A DNA stretch of 64,000 bases from Cyanophora paradoxa (GCA_004431415.1 QPMI01000551.1:170959-234958), one strand, 5' to 3'. Positions 45,587-57,445 are shown, counted from the stretch's first letter. Notes: a model not told the origin generated them from the sequence alone. Made by a program: numbers and translations.

Positions 45587-48500
45587 ATGCCGCCGCGGCG
45601 GCAGCGTCCCGAGGACGATGCGCCCGCTCCTCCGCCGGCGGACGGCTCCGCGATGCTGGAGGCGCTCGAGGCCTACGAGCGCACGCCTGGATTCAAGAAA
45701 GTGCCGAACACCACGTTCCTCGTCGACGCGTTCAAGCACCCGAACTCCGTCACAAAGCACTGGTTCCTGACCCATTTTCACAGGCGAGCTCCGCATCTCT
45801 CGCGCTTCCGCGCTCGGGATTTGACGCACGTACGCGCAGCGATCACTACGGCGGCATCACGCGGAGCTGGGCAGGCACTGTCGTGTGTACAGAGGTTCGC
45901 TCATCCTCCGCACGCCCTCTGACCTGGCCGGCCTCACGCGCGGGCCGGGGGCGAATCAGATCACCGCGGCGCTCGTGGCATTCACGTTCCGGATTCCGCT
46001 CTCGGCGATGGTGCGGCTGCAGCTGAACGTGCCTGTGCGCATCGAGGGCGTCGAGGTCAGCGCAGTTGCCGTCGCCGCCCGGCGCGCTGCATTCGAACGT
46101 CCCGGCTGCAGGTCACCGCGCTTGAGGCGAACCACTGCCCCGGCGCCGCCCTCTTTCTCTTCCGCGTCCCGATTCCCGGCTCGCCTGACGCGTACCGCAC
46201 CTACCTCCACACCGTGCCCTCCCTCGCCGCCCGGGCCCTTCCGCTTTTAAATTTCGCGCAGGGCGATATGCGGTACTGTCCGGCGATGAGGGCGTACCCC
46301 GCCCTCGCCAACGCTCCGATCGACATACTCTGTGCTTGACCCGCTAAGCTTCCCTGCTGCACCTCCCGCTGACGGCCGTCGCGTGGGCACGCAGATCTAG
46401 ACACCACGTGTGCGTCTGGCCCTTCGGCCTGTCCCCCCGCCCTTCCCTGTCTAACCGCGAAGCAGACTGCGCCCCCAAGCACGTATTCCCGACCCAGGCG
46501 AGTCCCCTGTACCCCGACCTCCGCGCCGCCCCTCTGTACCCCTCAAGCGGCCCGCAGGACGCTATGATCGATTTCGTCGTCGACGTCGTCCGCAAGAAGG
46601 TGTACCCCTGTCCCCGCACGCCCTTGCGAAAGCGGCCGGCGCTCAACGCCCTTCGCCGCAGATGAACTCTCCGCGCGTGCTCTTCGTCGTGGTACCCTGG
46701 GATGGGGTGCGGGGGGGGGGACCGCTTGCCTGACGGGGGTACAGGGGACCTACCAAATCGGCAAGGAGCGCGTCTTCGTTCGTCTGGCGCAGCAGACGGG
46801 TTTCAAGGTCTGCGTCGAGCCCAGGAAGCGCGTACCCCCCTCCCCGCCGCCCGTTCGCGTACCCCTCCGCCCCCGAGCCTCGCGCGGCAGGCTGGAGCTG
46901 CTCAGGCTGTGCCAGTACCCCATGGACCTCTTCACGACCGACCCCGAGCACCCTGCGGCGCGCATCCGCTGCATCCCGCTGTGGCACTGCAACCGCCAGC
47001 GTCTGTATCCCCGCTCGCCCTGCACCTGTACCCCCCGGCTCTCATTTGTACCCCGCAGGCCTGCGCGAGCTCAAGGCGAGCGTGAAGCACCGCTTCGATT
47101 CGATCGTCGGTCCGCCCGCCCCCCCTCCCCTGCACCGCGCCGTACCCCCGACGCGCGAATCGCGATACCCCGCGCCGCAGCCTTCCGCCCGACGGGCTGG
47201 TCCTTCAGCAACAACCAGACGGTGTCGCGCCAGCAGGCCGGCCCCGGGGTAGAGATCTACGGCGTCCCGTACAGGCGCGCGCGCCGTACCCCCGGCCCGC
47301 GGCGCCCCGCCGAGCGGTCTTCGGCCTTCCGCAGCGAGCACAGCAGCTTTGACGAGCTGCGCGAGTTCGTCTCGTTCCTCCTGCCGGGCCGCCTCGTCCC
47401 GACCGTCAACGCCTCCTCCCCGGGCGCCGTCCGCGTGCGCTCGGATCAGATATGAGCTCAGACGCGACCTGATCTCAAGCGCTTTCGCCGCAGGCGATGC
47501 TGAGCCACTTCCGCGGGCTCGTGCGGGGCGGGGACGGGCCCATCTCCTTCGAGCCCCACCAGGTACACTTACCTCCTCGTCTGTGGCTCCGCTGTGCTCA
47601 CGGCCGGCTCTCGGCAGGGCTGGGGCAGGCGTGCGGACAAAAACAAGAAGCCCGGCGACGCGCCCGCGGGCAGGGGCGGCCGCGGGGCCTCTGGCGGGCG
47701 CGGGCGGCCCCCCGATGACGTCGACGCCGGCCCGCCCGGCCCGCCCCCCGACCCGAAGCGGGGTACCCTCCTCTCCTTCTTCTCGCGGGCCCGCCCCGCC
47801 CCCGCCTCTTCGTCCTCCTCTTCGCCCACCGCCGCCTCCGCGCCCCGGGCTGTCCCCTCCCCCCCCTCCCCCTCCTCGTCCTCCGCGCCGCCGGCCGGGC
47901 CGGAGCCTCGGCCTCGTCCCGGCTCGCCGGCATCTGGAGGGCGTTCCTGGGCCCCGGCCGCCCGCCAGCGGCCCCGGGAGGCCCGAAAGGCCCGGGAGGG
48001 GTACCGCGCCCGTCATCGACCTCGATGCGGCCGTCGTGGACCTGGAGGGGGACGACGGCGAGGGGTACAGGAGCCGGAGCCGGAGGGGACGAGGGGGGGA
48101 TGGAGGTGGACGGGGGGAGGAATCGGAGGAGGGGTTCGACCGGGAGGCCTTCATCGCCTCTCAGTTCCAGGTACCCCCCGTGCACCGAAGATCCCGTACC
48201 CTCCCGCTGAGCGCGCGCCCTCGAAGGTCCGCGAGCTGGCTCCCGATCCTGAGGAGGAGGGGGAGGAGGAGGAGGGGGGAGGAGGAGGGGGAGGCGGGGC
48301 GGCTCTGGGACGAGGAGTGGGAGGGGCCGAGGCCGAAGGAAACGCGGCGGCGGCGGCCGAGGGCGGAGGGGGCGAGTCGCCGCCTCGGACGGGTGTGGGG
48401 CAGGCGCCGCCCTCGCCCCCGCGGCCCGGCCCCTCGCCGCCGCCTCCGCCGCCCCGCGCCGGCCCCGCCGCCCCCGCCGCTGTCATCGACCTGACGGCCT

Positions 48501-48682
48501 CCCCGGGGCCCCCGCCCCCGCCCGGCGCCCGCGGGCGGAAGCGGCCGGCAGCCATGGCGGACCCGCCTCCGCGGGCCGCGGGGGATATCGATGCGGATGC
48601 GGAGCGGGAGCGGGGGGGGGCCGGGGCGCCCCGGCAGCGGGCCATCACCTCGTTCTTCACCCCGGGGCCCTTCGCGCCTTAG
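45587..48682 (+). CDS. SNM1/DCLRE1-family DNA nuclease, copy B (most complete tail)
   Basis: ATG 45,587 and stop TAG 48,682. Core motifs are as in copy A (THFHSDHYGG after splicing, [57 protein letters not shown]). In this copy the C-terminal part is open in one frame from about 48,190 to the stop. It contains an acidic Glu/Asp stretch, VIDLT (48,482-48,496) and a terminal QRAITSFF (48,635-48,658), followed by [23 protein letters not shown] lie at 48,012-48,047 in a preceding exon, and RGTLLSFF at 47,759-47,782. The strings fit SUMO-interacting motifs and PCNA-interacting (PIP) boxes respectively. Confidence 0.88.
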
Positions 48683-49066
48683 CCGCCGGGCCGAACCGTA
48701 CCGCAGCCGCTTCCGAGCCTAAATTGTTACGGGCCTATAGCTAATACCTGTCCCAGCAATGATCTATAGTGCTAGCCCGTGTCCCAGGCGCACCGGTAGG
48801 CAGAACGCAAGCAGGCAGCTGCAGTGATGATAGTATTAGCGTGTACCCAGACTGAATTTATTTCGAACCAGCCCAACAACGGGTACGGCATAATTCTGAC
48901 CATATGACCTAAGAAACGAATAATATTCAATATTATCACGACGGTTAAATTAAAGGCGGGGAAGAATATCGACAAGGTAATTATATATTACGACTATAAT
49001 TACGACTGGTTAAGGCCTCGAGTGGCGACAAGAGAAAGGAGAGGGCGAAGGACAGGAAGCCTGGAC

Positions 49067-51005
49067 TCAGATTTTACAGAACGCAGCCGAAACTCTGGCG
49101 CCTGGCCAGGCGTCCTGCAACAACTGCTTGACGATCCTGTCGTAGCCTTCTTCCTGAGAGTAGAGACGAACATGAAGTACCGGGGACGTGAATCTGTTGG
49201 CGCACGCGCCCAGTTGCTGCTCACGACATTCGCATGAGCGGCGACACTTCTGGAAATATGAATAGCACGGTTGCCGCATTTATGCCGCACCTGCAGCGGT
49301 CCGATATGTGCGACGGAGCGAAGGTTGCAGCTCACAGATAGAAACTTGAGCTCTGCGCAGAGATGAATGGCATCCGCTTCCGACGCGGCGAGAGGCCGCC
49401 TGACGTGGAGAGCCAATCCCCGAAGCACATGCTTGCATGCGATGAGGAGACTCGAAGCAGCTTCTGCTTCCACGTGCACGCTGCTGTCTGCGCAAAACAG
49501 TCGGTCCAAGGTTCAGGATCGGGCGTAGAGCGAGCGGTGAGCTCGGGGCGCACTTCGAGGCGTGCCGGTCGAGTCGCCAAGATCGAGAGATAGCGAAGAT
49601 AGCTTCGGGCACCCGGCGATGGCCTTCTCGAGCGCTTGGAAGCGTTCGACGGTGCACGCGTCTTTTTCCACTCGCACGTTCACGGTTCGTAAGCTGGGCG
49701 AACGGAAAGCAGCGAGGTCGGAAGGCTGCAGTTCCGGGCGGCTCAGCTGCGAAGCGCGATGAGTGGACGCGAGAGGGAACGTTTGAAAGGGCTCACATCC
49801 ATATCAATCTCTTCGAGAAGAGGGAAACGCGCGATGGCCTGTAGAGCCGCGCTGTTGACGGAAAAGAAACTCCTGAGACGATACAGTTCACAGCCGACGT
49901 GAGCAGCAACAGGTGCGAGAGTTGATGGCGGTGGAGAGCACTCACCGAGTACCTTCGGGACTCAAGGCAAACAACAGCGATCGAAGGGTACTGCAAGCCG
50001 AGCCGTCGCGATCGGCAAGGGAAGAAAGCGCGCTACTGATCTCAGAAGGTTCTGCATGTTCAATGAAAGAGTGCCAGCAGATAACCACGTCGCGCAAAGC
50101 GGACAGCGGCGCGAGGGCCGCAATCGCCTCGCATTCGTCAGGCTGGAAGTGGATTGACTGAAGGTTTGGGAGGCTGCGGGCGATGGCCGCTGCTGCTGCG
50201 CCGCCTACGGGAAACGCATTCGGCATGAACTCGAGGGAACGAACGCTGCACAAAGGCTCCAGGGACGCTTGCAGGTCCCGGGAGTCGCCTTTTGGGCGAG
50301 TCCAGCGCCGCGAAGGAAGATAACGCGGCCCTTTTCCCAATTCGGCGGCGGCTCCAGGCGAATGGCAAGCTTCTCCAGGAAACTACGCGCCCCACGCTGC
50401 GGCCGAAGGGCTGCAAGCGTGCCGAGGATGAAAGCATGCACTATGCTAGCGCTGTTCAGGGTGCTGATATCTGTTGCTACGAAGCACAAGTCGACTTCCG
50501 TCAGGCTGCGCATGCAGCTGCTGTCCTTGTTGCAGGCCGTGAGCACGGCGCAGGCCGATGCGACGAGACTGTAGTTGCGCAAGCTGTCCGCGCCCATTCT
50601 GGCGGCCAACCGCAAACACAGGCGGGCAGCGCTAGCTGCAGCTGCAGGGAGCTTGATCTTCCCGCTCCGGAGCAGCGACGCCAGCTGCTCGAAGTCCGCG
50701 GGGTCATTCGACCGCAGCTCGACTTCCTCCCACGCTTTGCTCTCGATCACGCTCCTCCAACGCCTGCGCGGCGGCGCGCGCGTGAGTCGGCGCGGGCCAT
50801 GATCAACGCGCGCATCGGCGAGAGGCCCGGCGACGAACCTGCATACTCCTCGAACCGGCCAGGCGGACGCCAGCGATAACGACTGCAAAACGTGGCCGAG
50901 GACGCCGTCGGGAAGGTCGGAGATGGAACGCAGCGCCGCGCTCGTCCCGACGTCGTTCGCTGGCGCATCTGCCCGTGCTCGTTTCGCTACACGTTCCCGC
51001 GCCAT
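49067..51005 (-). CDS. F-box / LRR-like protein, copy B (first exon frameshifted)
   Basis: Start ATG 51,005. Identical F-box and repeats, but one C is missing near 50,277 (ggtcccggg here, ggtccccggg at 39,191 in copy A). The frame therefore changes after AGLAQKATPG and runs to a stop near 50,205, while the original frame (DLQASLEPLCSVRSLEF...) continues on the other side. Either a pseudogene allele or a consensus error. Confidence 0.7.
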
Positions 51006-51115
51006 CGTTCGCGTTCGATTCCCGCGCTCTGGCTGGTTGTATTTGCTACTGTACCCTCGAATCCTCCGTTGCAACTAGCCGTCTTGAAAATTCGATCGGC
51101 ACTCAGCGGGCCCGC

Positions 51116-53397
51116 ATGGCGTCGCTGGAGTCCCCTTGAGCTGTGCTTGAGCCGCGCCGGCTTGAGCTGTGCGCCCGCTGCGCACTTGAACGCGACCCGC
51201 GGCCGCACCCACGCCTCTGCGCAAGCGGCAGCGCAGAGAGCAGCTGGAGTTCGGGATACGCAGGAAGCTTGAGCTGGAGGGCCGCATAAGCGTCGCCCGC
51301 GTCGACACGCTCGGCCAGGTCCGTGCTGCTAGCCGCTGAAGTCACACGCCGCTGAGTGTGCAGCAGCTGATGCGCTCACTGGAGGAGATGTCTGGTATCG
51401 CCAAAGCTCGCAACGAGAGCATGCGCGGCAAGCTGGACGACATAACGAACTCGCTGCAGGCGGTGCGCCACGCTTCGAGCACAACCGCAGGCCGCTACCT
51501 GCCCCGCATCACGCCTGCTGCGCGCAGATGTCGAAGGATACGCAGCTGAAGCTTCAAAGATCCTCCGTGGAGCACTTCAAGGCTCGCACCCGCCGGCAAA
51601 GCTGCCAATCACTCAATTGTTGCTGACAGGCGGACCACGCAGGCGGACTACTTCGCGCGGATGAAGAGCTGGTGGCCGCAGTGGCGCGAGGAGGTCGAGC
51701 GACACAAGGCCCGCGCCCGCCGCGGCCTCCACGCTATCGTAGCTAAGAGAAGGGGCGCAGATCCGACAGGTGCACGAGTACGAGACGGAGGCGGCGCGGG
51801 CAGAAGCGCGGCGGCGACTGGCGAGCGTCACTTTCGAGAAGGAACGCGTCCTGGCCGAGACCATCGCGAAGCGGGTGCCCGGCCCCGCCCCAGCGTATCT
51901 TTTGGCCGCCGCCAACGCCCGCCGCAGAAGCAGCAGCTCCAGGCGGTGCAGGAGGCGGAGCGGCGAGAAGCCATCGCGCGCGAGGTCGAGCGCAGGCGGC
52001 TCGACGAGGATGGTTCGTCAGCGGATCCTCTCCCCTCGCCCCGCCCGCCCCGCCGATGCCGGCGCAGCGAAGGAGATGGAGCGGGCGCTGGGGACGCGGC
52101 GCGGGAAGAGATGCGCGCCGCGGCGGAGAAGGCGCTCGAGGAGGCCACGAGCACCACCGCGAGCGCATGGGTTCGAATCCCCGCGGGCCCCTCCCGCGAG
52201 GCCTGACGCGCGCCCCGCCGCGGCGGCAGGCCGGATACAGGAGGACCTGAAGGCGCTGATGGGGCGGACGCGCGACGAGCACGAGCGGCGGGGCGAGGCG
52301 GACGCGGCCGCGCGGTGGCGGCAGGCGGAGCTCCTGCAGACGGCGGAGGCCGTCCTCCGGGTTCGAAGCCCCGCGGGGCCGCTTCCGCCGGGGCCGACGG
52401 GGGCGGGCGGGCGGCAGGAGGCGGACGCGGCGGTGGCGCGGCAGGCGGCGTCGCCGTCGGCGCGGGACTCGCTGGCGCGGGACCTCGCCGCCGCCCGCGC
52501 CGAGCTCGGCGACTCGTACAGGGCCGACGAGCCGTCCGTCGTGCGCGCCGGCGCCCCTCAGATGGGCCCTCCCGCGTGCCCACGGCCCCGCAGATGGACC
52601 CCGACGAGAGCGCGGCGGCCGGCGGGGCGGGCGTGGGCGGCGTGGGCTCGCCGGGCGTGCCGGGCCCGAGCCTGCAGACGGCGCGGGCGGCGGAGGAGCG
52701 GCGCAGGGCCGGCGACCTCGTCGACGCCGAGCGCGACCGGGTGCGCGGTTCGGCCGGGCGGGCGGGCGCGCCGCCGACGGGGCCGGGGGGGGGGCAGGTG
52801 GAGGGCGCGATCGCGGCGAAGCGGGCGGAGCTGCTGCAGAAGGAGCGGGAGCACCAGGCGCTGCTGAAGCGGGTGCCGGCGCCCGGCCCCGCGCCCCCGA
52901 CGGGCCGGCGCCTGAGCGGGGGCCCGCGCCGGGGCCGGCAGCTGCGGGAGAGCGAGGAGCGGGAGGCGAAAGTGCGGCCGGAGCTGAAGGAGCGGGCGGA
53001 GCGCGAGGCGCGGATCCGGCAGGAGGCGCGCCGCGGGCCCTTTCGCCGCGCCCGCCGCCTCTGAGCGCGCAGCAGATGGAGGCGCGGCGGGGTGCGCCGG
53101 GGAGCCCCGGGGCCAGCAGGTGCCGTACCCCGGCAGCTCCCTCCCCTCCTGCCCCCCGCGCCGCCCGACGGGGCGGCAGCGCGGCGGGGTCGGTGCCGTC
53201 GCCGGACGCGCGGCGGCGGCCCCCGCCCGAGCTCCGCGTGGAGGAGTTCGTCGCAGAGGGCCACGCCGAGCGCGCCGAGGGTGCGCGCCCGGCGCCGCCG
53301 CGGGGCGGCGCGGCCTGTCTCACGGGGGCGGCGGGCGGGCAGAGCGGGACCGGCGGGCGCGGCAGGAGGCGGATGAGGCGGAGCGCAGGCGGCGGGA

Positions 53398-53432
<35 letters not shown>

Positions 53433-53888
53433 AGGCGGAGGGGAGCGGCGGCGGCGGGAGAAGGCGGAGGCGGAGGCGGAGCGGCTGCGGCAGGCGCAGG
53501 CGCAGCAGCTCGCGCTCCTCCAGGACCGCCAGCGGAAGCTCCAGGCCCAGGCCCGCCCGCCCCCGCCCGCCCGCCCGGCCCCGCGCGGCCCAGCCCGGCT
53601 GACGGGGGCGGCAGCTGGAGGCGGAGCGGGAGGCGCAGCGGGCGGCGGCGCGGCAGGTCGAGCACGAGCGGCAGCTCGCCGCGCAGCGCGTCGAGGTCCG
53701 CGCCCCGGCCCGCTCGGGGGCCGGCCGGGCGCGGGTCCTCACGATCCCGCAGGAGGAGCGCCGGCGGGCCGCCGAGCAGGAGCAGCGCCGCCGCGCGGCG
53801 GAGGCGGCCGCCGCGGCCCCACAGCTCCGGGTCCGTCTTCCCCGATCTCTTCCCGGACTCGCGGTCGCGCCCGCCGCCGGCTTGCTAG
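51116..53888 (+). CDS. Coiled-coil protein, copy B, with the full 3' end
   Basis: Same exons as copy A from 51,116, then continuing past the duplication edge (53,138) into unique exons: PELRVEEFVAEGHAERAEG, Arg/Glu/Ala-rich coiled coil (AEAERLRQAQAQQLALLQDR, LEAEREAQRAAARQVEHERQ), VLTIPQEERRRAAEQEQ, and probably SSGSVFPDLFPDSRSRPPPA before TAG 53,888; an alternative frame runs to about 54.0 kb. Two one-base deletions relative to copy A (near 52,091 in ctggggacg and near 52,146 in gaggccacg) break the frame of the AREEMRAAAEKALEE exon. Function unknown; a structural scaffold role is suggested only by the coiled coil. Confidence 0.6.
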
Positions 53889-55389
53889 CGCTGAGCCTGC
53901 GTCTCCTTCTGGTTCCCTCCTGCGGTCCGCCGGGCTGGGGCCTCCGGCCCTTGTCTTTGGTGCAGAGCCACCGCCTCCCGTTTGCATCCCGTTCGATCTT
54001 GTAGTTTAGTTCGATCTGGTTCAAATTCTGATCGTAGTGTTGATGCTAGCGTTAGTTTTAGGATTAGTCCTCGTGCTCGACCTGTCGTTCGCCGTCGTTC
54101 GCCTGTCGTTCGGCGCTGGCCGGCTTTTGTGATCCCTTTGACTGTCCTTCAATTTTGCCTGCTCTTGATCTGCCCTTATCCGCTTTCTGTGTTCTCTTCG
54201 AGCTGTAGCTCTGTTCTTTTGCATCGTCCCCCTTCGCCTCCACCTCCTCTTTGCCTTGTTGTTTTTCTTACCTGTCTGCTTCCTGTCATTTATCTGTCTC
54301 ACTTCCGTCCTCGTCCGGTAGTCTCATTTCCGAAGTTCCGCATGTTCGTGATGTGGTTTCCTTAGATGTTGATGGTAACTCTAGTTCTTCTTCGAGTCTT
54401 TCATCCTCTGTAGATCATCTGCATCCTCTGTAGCATGTCGTGTCTTATAGATCTGTCGACGTCTCTGTGTCTTTCTTCTTTTACTAAGTTTATTGTCGGT
54501 TTTGGGGCTCTTTGTCTTATCTTTCTTCGTGCTCTTGAACATGTCTTAGTTACTTTGCTTCTGCAAATTCTGTCACAAATTCTGAGCCCCGGCCTGGGCT
54601 GCTGGGCTCCGGGCTCTGGGCAGCCCCCGCAGTGCTGTCGGTTTCACAGTGTCAATTAGATGAATTTAGATCAAACACTGGCACACACAGTGTCACGGCA
54701 CCGTGCTGGTGTCTAGATACTACTACCTAGATACTACTTTTGGCGCGTTAATTTGGTACCGCGTTAGTTAAAGTGCCCGCGGTACTTAAGTGCTTTACGG
54801 TATGATACTGTGCGCATGCAGTGTTCACGTGCACGTGGCCGATAAATTGCGGTAATTCACCAAAAACCAAAACATTTAACGGTTCAGCCTCTCAAAAACA
54901 AGTTTAGTTTTTTTTTGGTGAATTCGCGGCTATGCATATGTGTGCTGGCACAGTGCTGCATATATATTTATAGTACTAAAAGTTTAGCCCTGCGATTAAT
55001 ATTCGGGCCGGGTAGCTGCTAAAGTGGTAGTATTGGCGTCAATTTGGCGAAGTATACGTACTTATTATTATTTTGCTGCGCTATAAATCAACTAATTTGA
55101 CACTACTAGCCAACTAGTACGGCGGGTCGACCGGTCTACGTCTGCTCGCTGAGCCTCGCTCTGGTTCGAATTCCGAAGTTCGCCTTTTTCTGCGCCTTCG
55201 AATTCTGATTCTGACTCGTCCGGCGGTCGAGGGGCGAATTGCCGAATCCGCGCTTGTTTTCACCAACCGCTGAAAACTCTGCCAACTGCAATACACGAAA
55301 TACCTTGGAGAAAAATGAAAACAAGAAAAAGAGTTTTTGCATTCGATCGGGAACTTCGGAAGCTCTCCGCGGCCGGCGGGCCGCCGGGG

Positions 55390-55810
55390 CCCGGGGCCGG
55401 CCGCGGGACGGAAATCCGGCCAGCCGAAAATCGCCGAAAGATCCGAATTTCGGCCGAATTTCGGCAATCTCCATCCGAATTTCGGCCGAAAGAGAATAAA
55501 ATAATTAATACAATATTCGGAATATCGATATTTCGGCCGTTCAAGTGGGGGGTTGGGGTTCGCCGCGCGGGGCACGCGGCGGGGGCCGGGGCGGGGACTG
55601 GCTAACTTCGTCCGTAGGCACTGCTAGACACACTAGTAGGCCGTCTGTCTTGAATTAAAGGGGACTGTGCATGCATGTACATGTTATTACGACTTCCGGA
55701 GGGCGGGGACATACCGAAATTTCGGCCGAATTTCGGCGAATTTCGGCGGGCCGATTTCGAAATTCGGCGCTCCAAAATTCGAATTTCCGAAATTCGGCAA
55801 CCCTATCCGG
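55390..55810. repeat. Dispersed tttcggccgaa palindrome clusters
   Basis: Two clusters (about 55,395-55,500 and 55,705-55,800) consist of repeated gaatttcggccgaa/ccgaaatttcggc words, self-complementary and in both orientations. Confidence 0.75.
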
Positions 55811-55900
55811 GACCCCGATCTACTACCGTGTGGCACTAAATTACCGCGGCATAAATTACCGCGTTAGAAACTCCGGCCCAAGGGCCAAGGGTGGCCAAAA

Positions 55901-56053
55901 TACCGCGGTACCAAATTACCGCGTTTTAAAAAACTTGAGGCTTGTATCGGGCGGAATCTCAGGGGGTGGGGCGACTTCGCAGGAGACAAATACCGCGGTA
56001 CCAAATTACCGCGTTTTAACAAATTCTCGGCGCGGTAATTTGGTACCGCGGTA
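55901..56053. repeat. Direct plus inverted 23-nt repeats forming a hairpin (taccgcggtaccaaatt core)
   Basis: Direct copies lie at 55,901-55,923 and 55,991-56,013, and a perfect reverse complement at 56,031-56,053. The second and third copies form a 23-bp stem with a 17-nt loop. A related copy (aatttggtaccgcg) sits near 54,752. This looks like a miniature inverted-repeat element or its remnants. Confidence 0.85.
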
Positions 56054-57411
56054 ATTAAGTGGGCGCGGTATTTATGTGTTCTACGGTAGACAACTCAGCC
56101 GCCACTGGCCCGCCAGTGCCCGCCAGCGGCCCGGCCCCAGCTGCAGCCTGCAGACCGCCGCGCGCGCGGCCCGCGGCCGCCACTGCATGGCCCATTAAAT
56201 AATATTGTCATTGGCCAGTACTCGTGGGCTAGAGTTTCAGTTAACGTTTCAGAGTCTGCGGCGCCGGCCTGGCAAAAATAGGGGAATTTCCCGCGGAAAT
56301 GTCGGACCTCGTGAAAAAAGCCTAATTTTATGTCGGCCGCGGTCCGTTAGACGGACCGGGACGTCGACGTCAGCCGCACGTGCACCACGGACCACGGTCC
56401 ACGGACCACGGGCCACGGCCCGCACGGTCATGCAGCGACTCAGCGCTATATACCCCGGTACACGCGGGGTGACGCGGTATACTGTCATGTCATTAAGTTA
56501 GGCGTCGTTTTAGTTAGAAGTTTGCCCGCCCCTCCGAGGCTCGTGATAGACGTTCACAAAGATAGACGAATGAATTACGATAGACGAGGGGGGGGACCCC
56601 CCCCCCCCTGGCGCGCAGCGCCAGGCGACGGGGGCTGGCGGGGCTCTACAGCTGCGAAATCGAGGTGCGGAGGGAGCCCAGGCCGCACTCCTGCCACGAG
56701 GCGACCCCGACGGTCTTGTTGTTGGCGCGACCCCGCTGCCTGTGCTGCTGTGCTGCTGTGCAGCACGCATGCGCGACGCGTACGTCGACGTCGACGCGCG
56801 CCGGCCGGCGCCGGCGCCGCGCGACTAAGTCCGGGACCAATAGGAAAGGTTTTAGTTAGACGAGTACCCACCCTCGTCTATCCGCGCCTATCATTGTGTA
56901 CGCCTAACTTTGTGACATGACAGTATACGTAGCGCGTTGACTCAGCGAGTCGCCGCCGACTCGCCGGTGACTCGGCGGTGACATCACTGACATTTACATT
57001 TTTCGCGCCACGCGTGCATGATAGAACCCAGTGACCAATGGGGTTCCCCCCCTAATGGGGCCGGTTATAATAATTATACGAATATCCGACAACGTTTAGT
57101 TTCATCTATATTCGCCAGACCCTCGCGCTGGCGAATATTTGACGCTGGCGAATTAAGCCTCTGTATTGAGAGAGGGGTAGTAGCGGCTGACCCCTCTGCG
57201 GAGAAGTCGCGGGGTGGCCCCGGGTGGCGAAATCAAGACGCTCGCAGATTAATTTTCGCCAGGGGTTTCGGTTTTTGGCGAATTAAAGTGCTGGCGGATA
57301 TTCGTACGTTTACAGTATCTCCGGAATGATGCGGCGGAATCCGGATCCTGTGTGTGTGTACTTTGCATATATGATAGAATCGAGTATATACTGTACGCTT
57401 GAGCGTCCGTC

Positions 57412-57445
57412 CGGACTCCGGACTCCGGACTCCGGAGTCCGGACT
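57412..57445. repeat. Short ccggact tandem with palindromic centre
   Basis: Tandem ccggactccggactccgg turning into its complement agtccggact. A cgggatt doublet follows. Confidence 0.7.

Larger units (their letters stand above)
42057..53138. repeat. Segmental tandem duplication, copy B (about 11.08 kb)
   Basis: Second direct copy. Its right edge is at 53,138, where ccccggcagct continues into unique sequence (ccctcccctcc). At the internal junction the same ccccggcagct runs straight into acatgctacagg. The left boundary sequence (gggcctacatg), the right boundary and the junction share only the dinucleotide CT. Confidence 0.97.

Noticed and set aside
54434-54659. Small plus-strand ORF with a Leu-rich hydrophobic stretch (MSCLIDLSTSLCLSSFTKF)
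   Set aside because: It lies in T/C-rich, probably 3' UTR or intergenic DNA, with no splice context or recognisable domain.
55114-55605. ORFs across the tttcggccgaa clusters
   Set aside because: Low-complexity translations of palindromic repeats on both strands.
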